64,000 bases of DNA from Ruania alkalisoli. Its GTDB lineage: Bacteria > Actinomycetota > Actinomycetes > Actinomycetales > Beutenbergiaceae. The position numbers were made by a program, and so were the translations under genes. The notes under the pieces were generated by a model, which was not told the origin of the DNA, did not search any database, and saw nothing but the letters and a program-made list of their open reading frames with translations. The stretch is taken from assembly GCF_014960965.1 (NCBI RefSeq), contig NZ_CP063169.1:95581-159580 (forward strand), in the 5' to 3' direction. Of the stretch, positions 7,188 through 15,645 are shown one piece after another (the stretch's first letter is position 1; each line of letters begins with the position of its first letter).

Positions 7188-9695
7188 ATGGACATCGACC
7201 GCATCAGCATCATCCCGACCTCGCACCTGGATCTCTTCTGGCTGGGTGACTACCGCAACTGCCTCAGCCGGGGTGACGAGCTGATCCGCCGCTACCTCGA
7301 CCGTGCCGACGAGTCCGGGGACGAGACCTTCGTGATCGACACGGCGATCTTTGCTGAGCACTTCCTGCGCACTCATCCTCACTACGAGCCGCTCGTCCGC
7401 CGGCTCCTGGCAGAAGACAGGCTTGAGATCGGCGGTGCGTACATCGATCGCTGGGAGAATCTGGTGCTCGGTGAGTCCATCATCCGAAACATCCAGATCG
7501 GGCGCCGCTGGGCCAAGGACCGGCTGGGTATCGATGTCCGGCTGGCCGCACATCCGGACCTCCCGGGCCTGAACGCCCAGACAGCCCAGCTCTACCGGCA
7601 AGCGGGTATCGACTACTACGTCACCTCCCGCAAGATCTTCCACGAGGGGCGCATCTGGCGGCACGTCGCGCCCGATGGCACCGCGATGCACGTGCTCAGC
7701 TGGCCCGTCCACTACGTGTTCGTGCCGTTCGCCGAGGGAACCATGGAGCCGAGTGCCCACGACCACTTCATCGGCGATCGCACGCTGAGTCATCACGAGC
7801 TGCGAGAGCGATATCCGCACGGGACGCTCGCGATGGCCGGCTCGGCCGGTGATCTCACCGCTCCGGACACCTTCATCCAGCGGTACGGCAAGGATCTGCG
7901 CGCCTATGTCGAGCAGTACCGAACCATGTTTCCCGATGTTGAGATCGACTACGCGATCCCGGCCACGGTGGTCGCGCCCTACCTCAACGAGCATGCCGTG
8001 GTGGAGGAGCGTTCGGGGACGTTCCCGAGCGTCTGGGGAGTGGCACCCGACGAGGAGATGCGCTTCTTCCACCGCGTCCGCGCGATCGAGCGTGACCTGC
8101 TGGACGCCGAGACGGCGGCTGTGATCGCAGCTGCCGCCGGCCGGCCGCCGCTGCCTGCATCTGCCACCGCATGGCGCGGGCTCTACGGCGAAGATGCCTT
8201 CTATGCTCCGAACGACTACGCCCCACCCGGACGCGAGTTCGAGTGGCTGTGGCGGATGCAGGTGTTCACGCAGGACCACAACGGGGGTGGGGAGGACGGT
8301 GCACTCTCGATATTCCAGAAGAAGGTCCGCCATGATCGGGTTCGTGCCTATACCCGGGAGGTGCTCGACCACGCTGTTGCCGCTGATCGCATGGACCGCC
8401 CGCTCGTCCTGACGAGCCGGTTCGACTCCGCCCCCCTGCTTGAGGCCGAACCGCGCGACATACTGCTCGCATACCTGAGATCGGAAGCGGACGCTGACTC
8501 GTGGCAGATGCGGGCGCACCCGGACGGGCGAGAGTCCGTGGTCGTCTCGGCCCTCATGCCGGACTCCATCGGCCTGCACGACCTGCGGACCAGGCCGATC
8601 CCGCACCGGATTGAACTGACCGAGAACGCCGACCGCATCACCGCCAGGTCCGATGACCTGACCCTGGAGGTGGATCGCGCCACCGGAGCCAGCACCGTCC
8701 ATGACCGGGCCACCGGCTTGTCTACACCGATAGCCGAACTTCCCTATGCAGTCCGTGAACTTGGCAATGATGTGACTCTCGCGACGGACGAGACCGAGCG
8801 GATCGATGCCGAACTGATCGTGGTCGAGGCGCGCGATGTGGGCCCGCTGTGCGCCCAGGTCGCTGTCGAGTGGGAGTTGCTCGGCGTTCGCTGGCGCGAG
8901 CTGTTCACCCTGTGGGCGCATGCCGGATCAGTCGATCTCGAGATCGACGTCGAGTGGCCGGCCCTGGAGGACTGGCAGATCAGAATGCCGGTGCTCGGTG
9001 CTGTGGACCGGGCCCAGCTGCGGTACGGGACCGCGTTCCATGGGTCCGGGTGGGACGACATCCCAACTGGCGCTGGACCACTGCAGCAGGACGAGGTCTC
9101 TGCGGAGGACTTTGCCTCCTATCGTGAAGTGCAGCACTGGCTCGCCGCGTACCACCCGGAGACCACGGTGGCCCTGCTCACCGAGCATCCGGCCTTCCGT
9201 AGTGTTCCCGGAGAGACCTCTGTGGTGCTGCTGCGGACACCAGCATCATGTGGTGACCGGCGTCTGCACTGGACGAACCCGGGACGCACGACCTGGGCCT
9301 TCCAGGTCCAGGTGATTCCAGGCTCTGACCCGCATGAGCCAGCGCGCCGCGCTGACCGCCGATGGCGTGCCCCTCGCCTGATGTTCGGTGGTGCCGCGCC
9401 ACGGGAGATCCTGCACAACCTCGGGGACCCCGTCCGGGTATCGGCCCTCTACCTGGATGACGACGGCGCCGCGTGCCTGCGCGTGGTGAACCAGAGTGAT
9501 TCGACGGCGCACGTGCAGCTTGCCGGTGAGCTGGCCACCCGCGGGGGCGCCACTGTTGACCTCCAGGGCAGCGTGCTGGAGCACCTGGAGTACCTCGACG
9601 GCGGACTGCCGCTGGCGTTGGAGCCGTGGCAGATCCGGACCGTTAAGTTCGACACGCCCTCAGCGAGCAAGCCTGAAGGCGAGGTCTCCTCGTGA
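7188..9695 (+). CDS. GH38-like alpha-mannosidase family protein
   Basis: This 835-residue cytoplasmic protein (no signal peptide) resembles glycoside hydrolase family 38. Near the start, TSHLDLFWL corresponds to the zinc-binding HxHxD(x)AW motif, keeping His 13 and Asp 15 but with Thr/Ser in place of the first His. LAAHPDLPGLNAQTAQLYRQ matches the nucleophile region (normally WxxDxFG), with Asp as candidate nucleophile. QDHNGGGEDG corresponds to the later metal-binding HDxxxGT region. The C-terminal half is beta-rich, as in the mannosidase sandwich domains. It would remove alpha-mannosyl or related residues from imported oligosaccharides. The motif deviations mean specificity may differ from classical mannosidases. 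It overlaps the next gene by four bases (GTGA). Confidence 0.8.
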   Translation: MDIDRISIIPTSHLDLFWLGDYRNCLSRGDELIRRYLDRADESGDETFVIDTAIFAEHFLRTHPHYEPLVRRLLAEDRLEIGGAYIDRWENLVLGESIIRNIQIGRRWAKDRLGIDVRLAAHPDLPGLNAQTAQLYRQAGIDYYVTSRKIFHEGRIWRHVAPDGTAMHVLSWPVHYVFVPFAEGTMEPSAHDHFIGDRTLSHHELRERYPHGTLAMAGSAGDLTAPDTFIQRYGKDLRAYVEQYRTMFPDVEIDYAIPATVVAPYLNEHAVVEERSGTFPSVWGVAPDEEMRFFHRVRAIERDLLDAETAAVIAAAAGRPPLPASATAWRGLYGEDAFYAPNDYAPPGREFEWLWRMQVFTQDHNGGGEDGALSIFQKKVRHDRVRAYTREVLDHAVAADRMDRPLVLTSRFDSAPLLEAEPRDILLAYLRSEADADSWQMRAHPDGRESVVVSALMPDSIGLHDLRTRPIPHRIELTENADRITARSDDLTLEVDRATGASTVHDRATGLSTPIAELPYAVRELGNDVTLATDETERIDAELIVVEARDVGPLCAQVAVEWELLGVRWRELFTLWAHAGSVDLEIDVEWPALEDWQIRMPVLGAVDRAQLRYGTAFHGSGWDDIPTGAGPLQQDEVSAEDFASYREVQHWLAAYHPETTVALLTEHPAFRSVPGETSVVLLRTPASCGDRRLHWTNPGRTTWAFQVQVIPGSDPHEPARRADRRWRAPRLMFGGAAPREILHNLGDPVRVSALYLDDDGAACLRVVNQSDSTAHVQLAGELATRGGATVDLQGSVLEHLEYLDGGLPLALEPWQIRTVKFDTPSASKPEGEVSS

Positions 9696-10354
9696 ACGCA
9701 CCGGTCGCCGTCGACCTGGACGTGGTGCGCCGTGAGCTTACCGCGGCGGTGCTCTCGGACGTGCTGGACCAGCAGGGCCTGCGGCACCAGGCGCTCGGGG
9801 CGGGCCTGACTCTGCTCGACCAGGACACCACGATCGCTGGATACGCCTTCGGCGTGCACATTCAGCGCGTCTACGACGTGCCGGCCGAACCCTTCGCGGG
9901 ACTGGTCGCAGCCCTCGACGCGATCGGCCCGGACGAGGTGTTCATCACCCCCACCCAGCGGGCCACCGATATCGCCGTGTGGGGGGAGCTGCTGTCCACG
10001 GTGTGTCAGCGCCGTGGCGCGGCCGGGGCAATCACCGACGGGCTGGTGCGGGACGTGCGGGCAGTGCGGGAGCTCGGCTTCCCCGTGATCAGCGGCGGCA
10101 CCATCCCGTACGACAGCCTGGGCCGCCACGAGATCCTCGCCCATCGGGTGCCCTGCCTGATCGACGGCGTCCGGATCGAGCCGGGTGACCTGGTGGTGGC
10201 CGACAGCGATGGCACCGTGGTGGTTCCGCGGGCGATTGCCGCGTGGACGGTGCAGTCTGCCCTGCAGAAGCGGCGCGGCGAGCACGCTTTCCGGGACGCC
10301 GTCCGGCAGGGCATGTCCGCGACCGAGGCGTTCGCCCGGTTCGGGGTGCTGTGA
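9692..10354 (+). CDS. RraA/HMG aldolase-like family protein
   Basis: The 220-residue protein belongs to the RraA-like family, which includes 4-hydroxy-4-methyl-2-oxoglutarate aldolases and related oxo-acid lyases or decarboxylases. Visible hallmarks are SDVLDQQG near residue 20, WGELLSTVCQRRGAAGAITD and GLVRD with the metal and oxo-acid binding Arg-Asp pair, then VADSDGTVVVP. True RraA inhibits RNase E, but in a sugar operon an enzyme acting on a 2-oxo acid or a sugar-acid intermediate is more likely. It starts with GTG inside the end of the GH38 gene and is followed after 14 bases by a dehydrogenase gene. Confidence 0.8.
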   Translation: MNAPVAVDLDVVRRELTAAVLSDVLDQQGLRHQALGAGLTLLDQDTTIAGYAFGVHIQRVYDVPAEPFAGLVAALDAIGPDEVFITPTQRATDIAVWGELLSTVCQRRGAAGAITDGLVRDVRAVRELGFPVISGGTIPYDSLGRHEILAHRVPCLIDGVRIEPGDLVVADSDGTVVVPRAIAAWTVQSALQKRRGEHAFRDAVRQGMSATEAFARFGVL

Positions 10355-10368
10355 GAGGAGACAGACCG

Positions 10369-11136
10369 ATGATGATCGATCTTGACGGAGCGCGCGCATT
10401 GGTGACCGGTGCGACACATGGAATCGGAGCGGCTATTGCCCGCGCTCTCGCACGTGCGGGAGCGCACGTGGTGCTACACGGGCGTGACCATGACGCCGGA
10501 GCGGAGCTCGCGCACACTCTCGGCGGCACCTTCGTGGCCGGGGATTTGACCGACCCGGCCACCCCCGCACGGGTGGTGGACCAGGCGCGCCGCGGCGGCG
10601 ACCTGGACATCCTGGTCAACAACGCCGGCTTCGAGGTGGGAGCCACCATTGCCGAGCTGGAGCCGGCGATGCTGGAACGCCTCATGCGGGTGAACTTCCT
10701 CGCACCGGTGGAACTGGTGCGCCGCTGTCTACCCATGCTGGAGGCCTCCCGATTCGGCACCATCGTCAACGTCACCTCGATCCACGAGTCCGTCCCGGTG
10801 GCCGGCAACGGCGGGTACGCCTGCGCCAAGGCGGCGCTCGCGGCCTTCACCCGAACCGCCTCGATCGAGCTCGGACCGCGCGGGGTGCGGATCAACAACC
10901 TCGCCCCGGGCGCCATCCGCACCGCGATGAACACCGATCTCATCGACGAGATCGGCACGGACCGGTTCCAGCGGTGGATCCCGCTCGGCCGGGTCGGCGA
11001 CGCCGCGGACGTAGCTGACGCCGCGCTCTACCTGGTCAGCGGAATGAGCGGCTATGTCACCGGCACCACCCTGACGGTCGACGGTGGGTACACCAACCAC
11101 CTCGTGCGCTACGCGCCCGATCCCGGACCCCCCTGA
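10369..11136 (+). CDS. SDR-family oxidoreductase
   Basis: A 255-residue classical short-chain dehydrogenase. It has the cofactor loop TGATHGIG (TGxxxGxG), NNAG at about residue 85, and the catalytic Ser...Tyr-x-x-x-Lys (NVTSIHES, then GGYACAKAAL). The ending GYVTGTTLTVDGGYTNH is the family's usual C-terminus. It would oxidise or reduce a sugar, polyol or sugar acid with NAD(P). Next to a mannonate-dehydratase-like gene, a fructuronate/mannonate-type reductase role is reasonable. The start (ATG ATG at 10369) has AGGAG eight bases upstream; the frame continues upstream inside the previous gene, which I reject. Confidence 0.88.
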   Translation: MMIDLDGARALVTGATHGIGAAIARALARAGAHVVLHGRDHDAGAELAHTLGGTFVAGDLTDPATPARVVDQARRGGDLDILVNNAGFEVGATIAELEPAMLERLMRVNFLAPVELVRRCLPMLEASRFGTIVNVTSIHESVPVAGNGGYACAKAALAAFTRTASIELGPRGVRINNLAPGAIRTAMNTDLIDEIGTDRFQRWIPLGRVGDAADVADAALYLVSGMSGYVTGTTLTVDGGYTNHLVRYAPDPGPP

Positions 11137-11191
11137 GACCCCGCGATTCGCCGCGTGTGCCGCCTGCTCCGCCAGCAAAGTGAGGACGTCG

Positions 11192-12253
11192 ATGTTCCAG
11201 CTCAGTGAGTTTCTCTCACCCAGACCCGAGCCGTGGTGGCCGCTGCTACGGCAGGTAGGGATAGACCATGTGGTCGCGATGATGCGTGGCGGTGAGCAGG
11301 AGCAGCGCATGTACGCCTCGGTCGGTGGCACCGAGAGAGTGCCGGACGGCGCCGACGGCGTTCAGCCGTGGTCCGAGGAGGCACTGAAGCAGGACGTGGG
11401 CACCTTCGCCGAGCACGGATTCACGGTCGCTGCCGTTGAGGACACCCCGCCGCTGGACGCGGTTCGGCTGGGCCGTCCGGGCAGGGACGAAGTCATCGAG
11501 CAGGTTTTGGAGCAGGTCCGGGCTATGGGGCGGCTCGAGATCCCGGTGCTCTGCTACAACTGGATGGTCCACTCGAGCTGGTCGCGTACCCGACCCGACA
11601 TCCCCACGCGTGGCGGGGCGCTGGTAACCGGGTTCAGCCGTGCGGAAGCGGAGCGGGCGGAGCGGTTCGTGGTGGATGCGACCGGCGAGAGCCTGTGGTC
11701 GGCCCTGGAGTACTTCCTCGCCGCGGTGCTGCCGGTGGCCCGTGAGGCGGGCGTCCGGTTGGCGCTGCACCCGGACGACCCACCGCTGCCGCAGGTGCGG
11801 GGGATCCCGCGGATCATGAGCTCGGTCGATGCGTTCCGGCGGCTGCGTGGCCTGGACGACAGCCCCGCGAACGCGATCACGTTCTGCCAGGGAAACTTCA
11901 CCCTAATGACGCAGGACCTGCCAGCGACGATTCGCGAGCTTGGTGACGCGATCGCGTTCGTGCACTTCCGGGACGTGCGCGGCAGCGCCGCCGATTTCGT
12001 CGAGACCTTCCACGACGACGGGCAGACTGACATGCCTGCGTGTTTGCGTGCGTATCAAGACTCCGGCTTCGAGGGGCCGATGCGGCCGGATCATGTGCCG
12101 ACGATGGCTGGGGAGTCGAACTCGCGTCCCGGCTATGAAGTGCTCGGGCGGCTGTTCAGCGCCGGGTATGTGCGAGGTCTGGAGCAGGCCATCTATGGTC
12201 ACCCGAGCGTGCGGGATGCGGGCGGATCGCTCCGGCCGGCCCGACGTTCCTGA
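11192..12253 (+). CDS. uxuA: mannonate dehydratase-like protein (UxuA family)
   Basis: The 353-residue protein matches the UxuA (D-mannonate dehydratase) TIM-barrel family. Supporting motifs are VLCYNWM, ALHPDDPPLPQVRGIPRI with the metal-binding His, QGNFTL, the conserved FVHFRDVRG and RPDHVP near the C-terminus. UxuA converts D-mannonate to 2-keto-3-deoxygluconate in hexuronate breakdown. It is the last gene of the operon, 55 bases after the SDR gene, with GAGG upstream of ATG 11192. Together with the SDR this suggests a uronate branch fed by the imported glycan. It is somewhat shorter than E. coli UxuA (about 394 residues), so a related sugar-acid dehydratase is possible. Confidence 0.82.
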   Translation: MFQLSEFLSPRPEPWWPLLRQVGIDHVVAMMRGGEQEQRMYASVGGTERVPDGADGVQPWSEEALKQDVGTFAEHGFTVAAVEDTPPLDAVRLGRPGRDEVIEQVLEQVRAMGRLEIPVLCYNWMVHSSWSRTRPDIPTRGGALVTGFSRAEAERAERFVVDATGESLWSALEYFLAAVLPVAREAGVRLALHPDDPPLPQVRGIPRIMSSVDAFRRLRGLDDSPANAITFCQGNFTLMTQDLPATIRELGDAIAFVHFRDVRGSAADFVETFHDDGQTDMPACLRAYQDSGFEGPMRPDHVPTMAGESNSRPGYEVLGRLFSAGYVRGLEQAIYGHPSVRDAGGSLRPARRS

Positions 12254-12319
12254 CGTGACCTGATTGAGCGCCCACCCCGTGCCAGGCCCAACCGACGGCG
12301 CATGTTCCTGGGTGCGCGA

Positions 12320-13006
12320 TCAGCCCTGCCCGGCGTCCCGCAGCGTCCGCTCGCGCACCCCCGCCAGGTGCACGGTCATGGCCGATAGCGCCGCCTCCCG
12401 GTCACCGGACTCGACCGCGTGCAGCACCGCCTCATGCTCGGCGATCGCCAGATCAGCGTCGCTGTGCCGCTGCTCGACGAACTGCCGCAGCCGCTCGCCG
12501 TGGATGCCGATGTGCCCGGCCATCTGCTGCAGGTACCGGTTCCCGGTCGCCGTCAGGATCGCATCATGAAAGGCCCGGTCCGCAGCTAGGTAGGCACGCA
12601 GGCGCGTCACCTCGCCTGCGCCCTCGGTGAGGTCGTCCGCCTGACGGCGTTGCTCACCCACGTGCGCGGCCAGCGCCTCCGGCAGGGCCCGCCAGGCCTC
12701 GTCCGGGACCGCCCGCAGTGCCCCCAGCTCCAGCAGCAGCCGTGCATCGAACAACTCGTCGATGGCGCCGGCATCGAGTGGCGGAGCCACCTTGTACCCG
12801 CGCAGCGCGCTGCGCATCACCAGCCCGGTCGACTCCAGCTGCACCAGCGCCTCGCGGATCGGGGTGGGGGAGACGTCCAGCCGGGTGGCGAGCGCATCGA
12901 TGCCGAGCTGCGTGCCCGGCGCCCACTCTCCGGCCACGAGCAGCTCGAGCAGCGCGTCGTAGACCTCGTCGCGCAGCGCCCGCCGCGCGGCCCGCTGGTC
13001 AGCCAT
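12320..13006 (-). CDS. GntR-family regulator, FadR/FCD subgroup
   Basis: A 228-residue regulator with an N-terminal winged helix (about 8-75; LGIDALATRLDVSPTPIREA, then LVQLESTGLV) and an alpha-helical FCD ligand domain (about 85-215). Candidate metal-site residues appear in ADRAFHDAIL, IGIHGERL and EHEAVLHAVESGD. FCD regulators often sense sugar acids, and UxuR/ExuR-like members control hexuronate genes, so it may act on the convergent uxuA operon ending 66 bases away. It lies seven bases downstream of argS with its own site (GCTGAGG) before the ATG, so it may be co-transcribed with argS. Confidence 0.9.
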   Translation of the reverse strand: MADQRAARRALRDEVYDALLELLVAGEWAPGTQLGIDALATRLDVSPTPIREALVQLESTGLVMRSALRGYKVAPPLDAGAIDELFDARLLLELGALRAVPDEAWRALPEALAAHVGEQRRQADDLTEGAGEVTRLRAYLAADRAFHDAILTATGNRYLQQMAGHIGIHGERLRQFVEQRHSDADLAIAEHEAVLHAVESGDREAALSAMTVHLAGVRERTLRDAGQG

Positions 13007-13013
13007 CCTCAGC

Positions 13014-14840
13014 TCACATCCGCTCCGGTGCCGCGATCCCCAGCAGGTCCAGCCCCTGGGCCAGGGTGCGCCGGGTCAGGTCCACCAGCGCCAGGCGGCG
13101 CTCGCGCACCGACCCTGAAGACGGCAGCACCGGGCAGGCCTCGTAGAAGTCAGTGAAGGCTCGCGCCAGCTCGTACAGATAGGTCGTCAGCCGGTGCGGC
13201 TCCAAGTCCTCCGCCACCGCGGCGAGCACGTCTCCCAGACCATCGATCGCCAGCACCAGCGCCCGCTCAGCCGGCTCCAGGGCGACGTCGGAGATCGCGG
13301 AAGGGACGCCGTCGGGAATCTGCACACCCTGCGAGGCGGCCCGGCGCAAGATGGAGACCATCCGGGTGTGCGCGTACTGCAAGTACACCCCGGTGTTGCC
13401 GTTGAAGGCGGTCATCCGCTCCGGGTCGAAGACGTAATCCTTGGTGCGTGAACCAGACAGGTCCGCGTACTTGACCGCCCCGATCCCAGCCTGCTCGGCG
13501 ATCTCGGTCAGCGCCGCCTCATCCAGTTCGCTGCCCTTGGCCTCGGCGCCCTCACGCACCACGGTCGCGGCGGCGTCGACGGCCATATCGAGCAGGTCCA
13601 TCAGCCGCACGGTCTCCCCGGAGCGGGTCTTGAACGGCTTGCCGTCCGGGCCCAGGATCGAGCCGAAGGAGATGTGGCGGGCGTCCACCTCCTCGGTCAG
13701 CCAGCCGGCGCGGCGGCCCGCCTCGAACAGCAGCCGGAAGTGCAGGCTCTGCCGGGCGTCCACGAGGTAGAGGATCCGATCCGCCTCGAGTTCGCTGATG
13801 CGGTACTTGAGCGTGGCCAGGTCGGTGGTGTCGTAGCCGTAGCCGCCGTCGCGCTTGCGCACCATCAGTGCCGCCGGCTGATCGTCGGGGCCCTTCACCT
13901 CGTCCGAGAGCACCACCAGGGCGCCGTCGGAGGTGACCGCGATGCCGGCCTGCTCCAGTTCGGCCGCCACGGCGTCGAGCTGGTCGTTGTAGGAGGACTC
14001 GCCGCGGGAGTCCGCAGCGCGCAGCAGGATCCCGAGTCGGGTGTACACCTGGTCGAAGTAGAACTCCGACTCGGCCACGATCTCCTTCCACACCATCAGC
14101 GTCTCTTCGTCACCGGCCTGCAGGGCGACCACGCGGGCACGGGCGCGGTCAGCGAACGCCTCGTCGGCGTCGAAGGTCTTGCGCGCTGCCTTGTACAGGG
14201 AGTCCAGGGCGGAGACGGTGGTGGCGTCAGCAGAGCCAGCGAGATCGCTGTGCCGCCACAGCTGCTCCGGGTGCTCGGTGATGTACTGGATCAGCATCCC
14301 GAACTGGGTGCCCCAGTCACCCAGGTGGTTCTGCTTGATCACCTCGGAGCCGAGGAAGCTCAGCACCCGGGTGAGCGCGTCGCCGATCACGGTGGAGCGG
14401 ATGTGCCCCACGTGCATCTCCTTGGCGATGTTCGGCCCGGAGTAGTCGATCACCGTGCGCACGCCCGCCTGCGTGGCCGGCACCCCGAGGCGTGCGGAGG
14501 CGCGCCGCGCCTCCACCTGGGCCCAGAGCGTCTCATCCGAGATCGTCAGGTTCAGAAAACCCGGCCCGGAGATTTCCACCTTCCCGACGGCGGAGCCTGC
14601 CGTGATCTGTTCGCTCACCTTGGTGCCCACCTCGCGCGGGTTCGCCCCGACCTTCTTCGCCAGGGCGAGCGCGGCATTGGCCTGCAAGTCGGCGTGGTCG
14701 CTCGGGCGGATCAGCGGGTCGGCGCCGGCCTGCTCGGGGTAGGCAGCCGAGATGGCCGCGCCCACGGCGTCGGTGAGCTGCTGGGAGAGCGAGGGGACGG
14801 CGTCGGGGGCGGGGGAGATCTCAGACACGCCTGTCATCAT
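13014..14840 (-). CDS. argS: arginyl-tRNA synthetase
   Basis: The 608-residue class I synthetase charges tRNA-Arg. It has an N-terminal Add-1 domain (about 20-110), the HIGH-type signature MHVGHIRSTVIGDAL preceded by SGPNIAKE, the catalytic Rossmann core (KQNHLGDWGTQFGMLI), the conserved block SGSRTKDYVFD, and a C-terminal DALR anticodon-binding domain ending LARAFTDFYEACPVL and LGIAAPERM. Length is normal. The start is taken at ATG 14840, with ATG 14837 and GTG 14828 as alternatives. A 72-base inverted-repeat structure lies 35 bases upstream. The usual lysA/thr neighbours of actinobacterial argS are absent. Confidence 0.96.
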   Translation of the reverse strand: MMTGVSEISPAPDAVPSLSQQLTDAVGAAISAAYPEQAGADPLIRPSDHADLQANAALALAKKVGANPREVGTKVSEQITAGSAVGKVEISGPGFLNLTISDETLWAQVEARRASARLGVPATQAGVRTVIDYSGPNIAKEMHVGHIRSTVIGDALTRVLSFLGSEVIKQNHLGDWGTQFGMLIQYITEHPEQLWRHSDLAGSADATTVSALDSLYKAARKTFDADEAFADRARARVVALQAGDEETLMVWKEIVAESEFYFDQVYTRLGILLRAADSRGESSYNDQLDAVAAELEQAGIAVTSDGALVVLSDEVKGPDDQPAALMVRKRDGGYGYDTTDLATLKYRISELEADRILYLVDARQSLHFRLLFEAGRRAGWLTEEVDARHISFGSILGPDGKPFKTRSGETVRLMDLLDMAVDAAATVVREGAEAKGSELDEAALTEIAEQAGIGAVKYADLSGSRTKDYVFDPERMTAFNGNTGVYLQYAHTRMVSILRRAASQGVQIPDGVPSAISDVALEPAERALVLAIDGLGDVLAAVAEDLEPHRLTTYLYELARAFTDFYEACPVLPSSGSVRERRLALVDLTRRTLAQGLDLLGIAAPERM

Positions 14841-14874
14841 CCCACTCGAGCGCGGAACGGGAGAACCTCCGCTG

Positions 14875-14946
14875 ACGGGACCGACACGGATACGTCATTC
14901 TGCGGGCTCATGCTGCGCAAGACTGTCGCAGCTGTGTCGGTCCCGT
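14875..14946. repeat. long-range inverted repeat in argS leader
   Basis: ACGGGACCGACAC (14875-14887) and GTGTCGGTCCCGT (14934-14946) are perfect 13-base inverted repeats 46 bases apart. The interior holds a smaller dyad (CTGCG...CGCAG). It lies in the argS 5' leader. It could be a structured leader RNA or a small terminal-repeat element; nothing identifies it further. Confidence 0.6.
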
Positions 14947-15021
14947 TCTCATGAGCAGAGCATGGCGAAAGAAGCGCCGTAGCCGGTGAAGAACAGCAGA
15001 GTCTTGGCCGGTCCTGTGTGC

Positions 15022-15057
15022 TTGACCTCCTTCACTGCGTCAGGGTTAACTTGACGC
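15022..15057 (+). promoter_or_regulatory. promoter and overlapping palindrome of small toxin-antitoxin-like pair
   Basis: TTGACC (15022-15027) and TAACTT (15047-15052) form a -35/-10 pair with a 19-base spacer. The -10 ends six bases before the ATG at 15059 and no ribosome site intervenes, so the mRNA looks leaderless. An inverted repeat GCGTCA...TGACGC (15037-15042, 15052-15057) with GTTAAC at its centre covers the -10, as expected for autorepression. Confidence 0.5.
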
Positions 15058-15058
15058 T

Positions 15059-15286
15059 ATGAGGTTCACGGCCAGTGCCTTCCGTCACGGGATCACTCAA
15101 CGCCAGATCGAGACGGCGCTGCAGGTACCAATGCGGATGGTCGACCAGGGTGGAGACCTTCGTCTCATCATTGGAGCCACCGAGTCCGGGAACCTCCTCG
15201 AGATCGTGATGGCCGATCCCGAAGCTGCCGATGAGCGCGTCATCCACGCAATGCCCCTGCGCCCGAAGTTCTACCGCTACCTGTGA
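15059..15286 (+). CDS. small BrnT-like protein, candidate toxin
   Basis: A 75-residue protein with the pattern of a widespread actinobacterial small family: SAFRHGITQRQIETALQVPM, a strand (LRLIIGATESGNLLEIVMAD) and the ending VIHAMPLRPKFYRYL. The order helix, DLRLIIG strand, LLEIV strand and HAMP(L/A)RPKF tail recalls BrnT-type ribonuclease toxins, although overall similarity is weak. It is followed 11 bases later by a helix-turn-helix protein, the arrangement of a toxin-first pair such as BrnTA. Toxin function is inference. The ATG is preceded by a promoter and palindrome rather than a ribosome site. Confidence 0.65.
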   Translation: MRFTASAFRHGITQRQIETALQVPMRMVDQGGDLRLIIGATESGNLLEIVMADPEAADERVIHAMPLRPKFYRYL

Positions 15287-15296
15287 GGTGATCCCC

Positions 15297-15563
15297 ATGA
15301 TGAACAAGCACATGTCCGATGCCGAGCGCGCTGACCAGTTCCTCGACAACCTCGACCCCGATGTGACTCCAGCCGACGACCCCAGCGAACTACGCCGAAT
15401 TGGTCTGGCCCTGCGTGACATTGAGGCGTCCCAGAACGAGCTTCGCGACGCCGTCGCGGCTGCGCGCACCGCCGGACGCTCCTGGTCCCAGATCGGGATG
15501 GTCCTCGGTGTCAGCAAGCAATCCGCGCAGGAGCGGTTCGGGACTAGAGCCGCAGCTGGCTGA
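15297..15563 (+). CDS. small helix-turn-helix protein, candidate antitoxin
   Basis: An 88-residue acidic-then-basic protein. Residues 1-25 are acidic and probably flexible, residues 30-60 form a long helix (RRIGLALRDIEASQNELRDA), and the C-terminal part SWSQIGMVLGVSKQSAQERF is a clear helix-turn-helix (AxxLGVSxQxAxxRF type). It would bind DNA, probably the palindrome before the upstream gene, and neutralise its partner. GAGGTGA lies six bases before the ATG at 15297 and overlaps the end of the partner gene, so expression is coupled. It could instead be a simple regulator. Confidence 0.65.
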   Translation: MMNKHMSDAERADQFLDNLDPDVTPADDPSELRRIGLALRDIEASQNELRDAVAAARTAGRSWSQIGMVLGVSKQSAQERFGTRAAAG

Positions 15564-15645
15564 CGACCGGTCGCCGCGAGATGTCACACAGAGAGCGCCT
15601 CGTGAGTTCTGAATAAGAATCACCACATCGACCTTGGATTCCTGC

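Noticed and set aside
7149-8921. A 590-codon open frame antisense to the GH38-like gene
   Set aside because: It mirrors the codon pattern of a strongly coding plus strand in GC-rich DNA, has no ribosome site, and its peptide is His/Arg/Gly-rich without domains.
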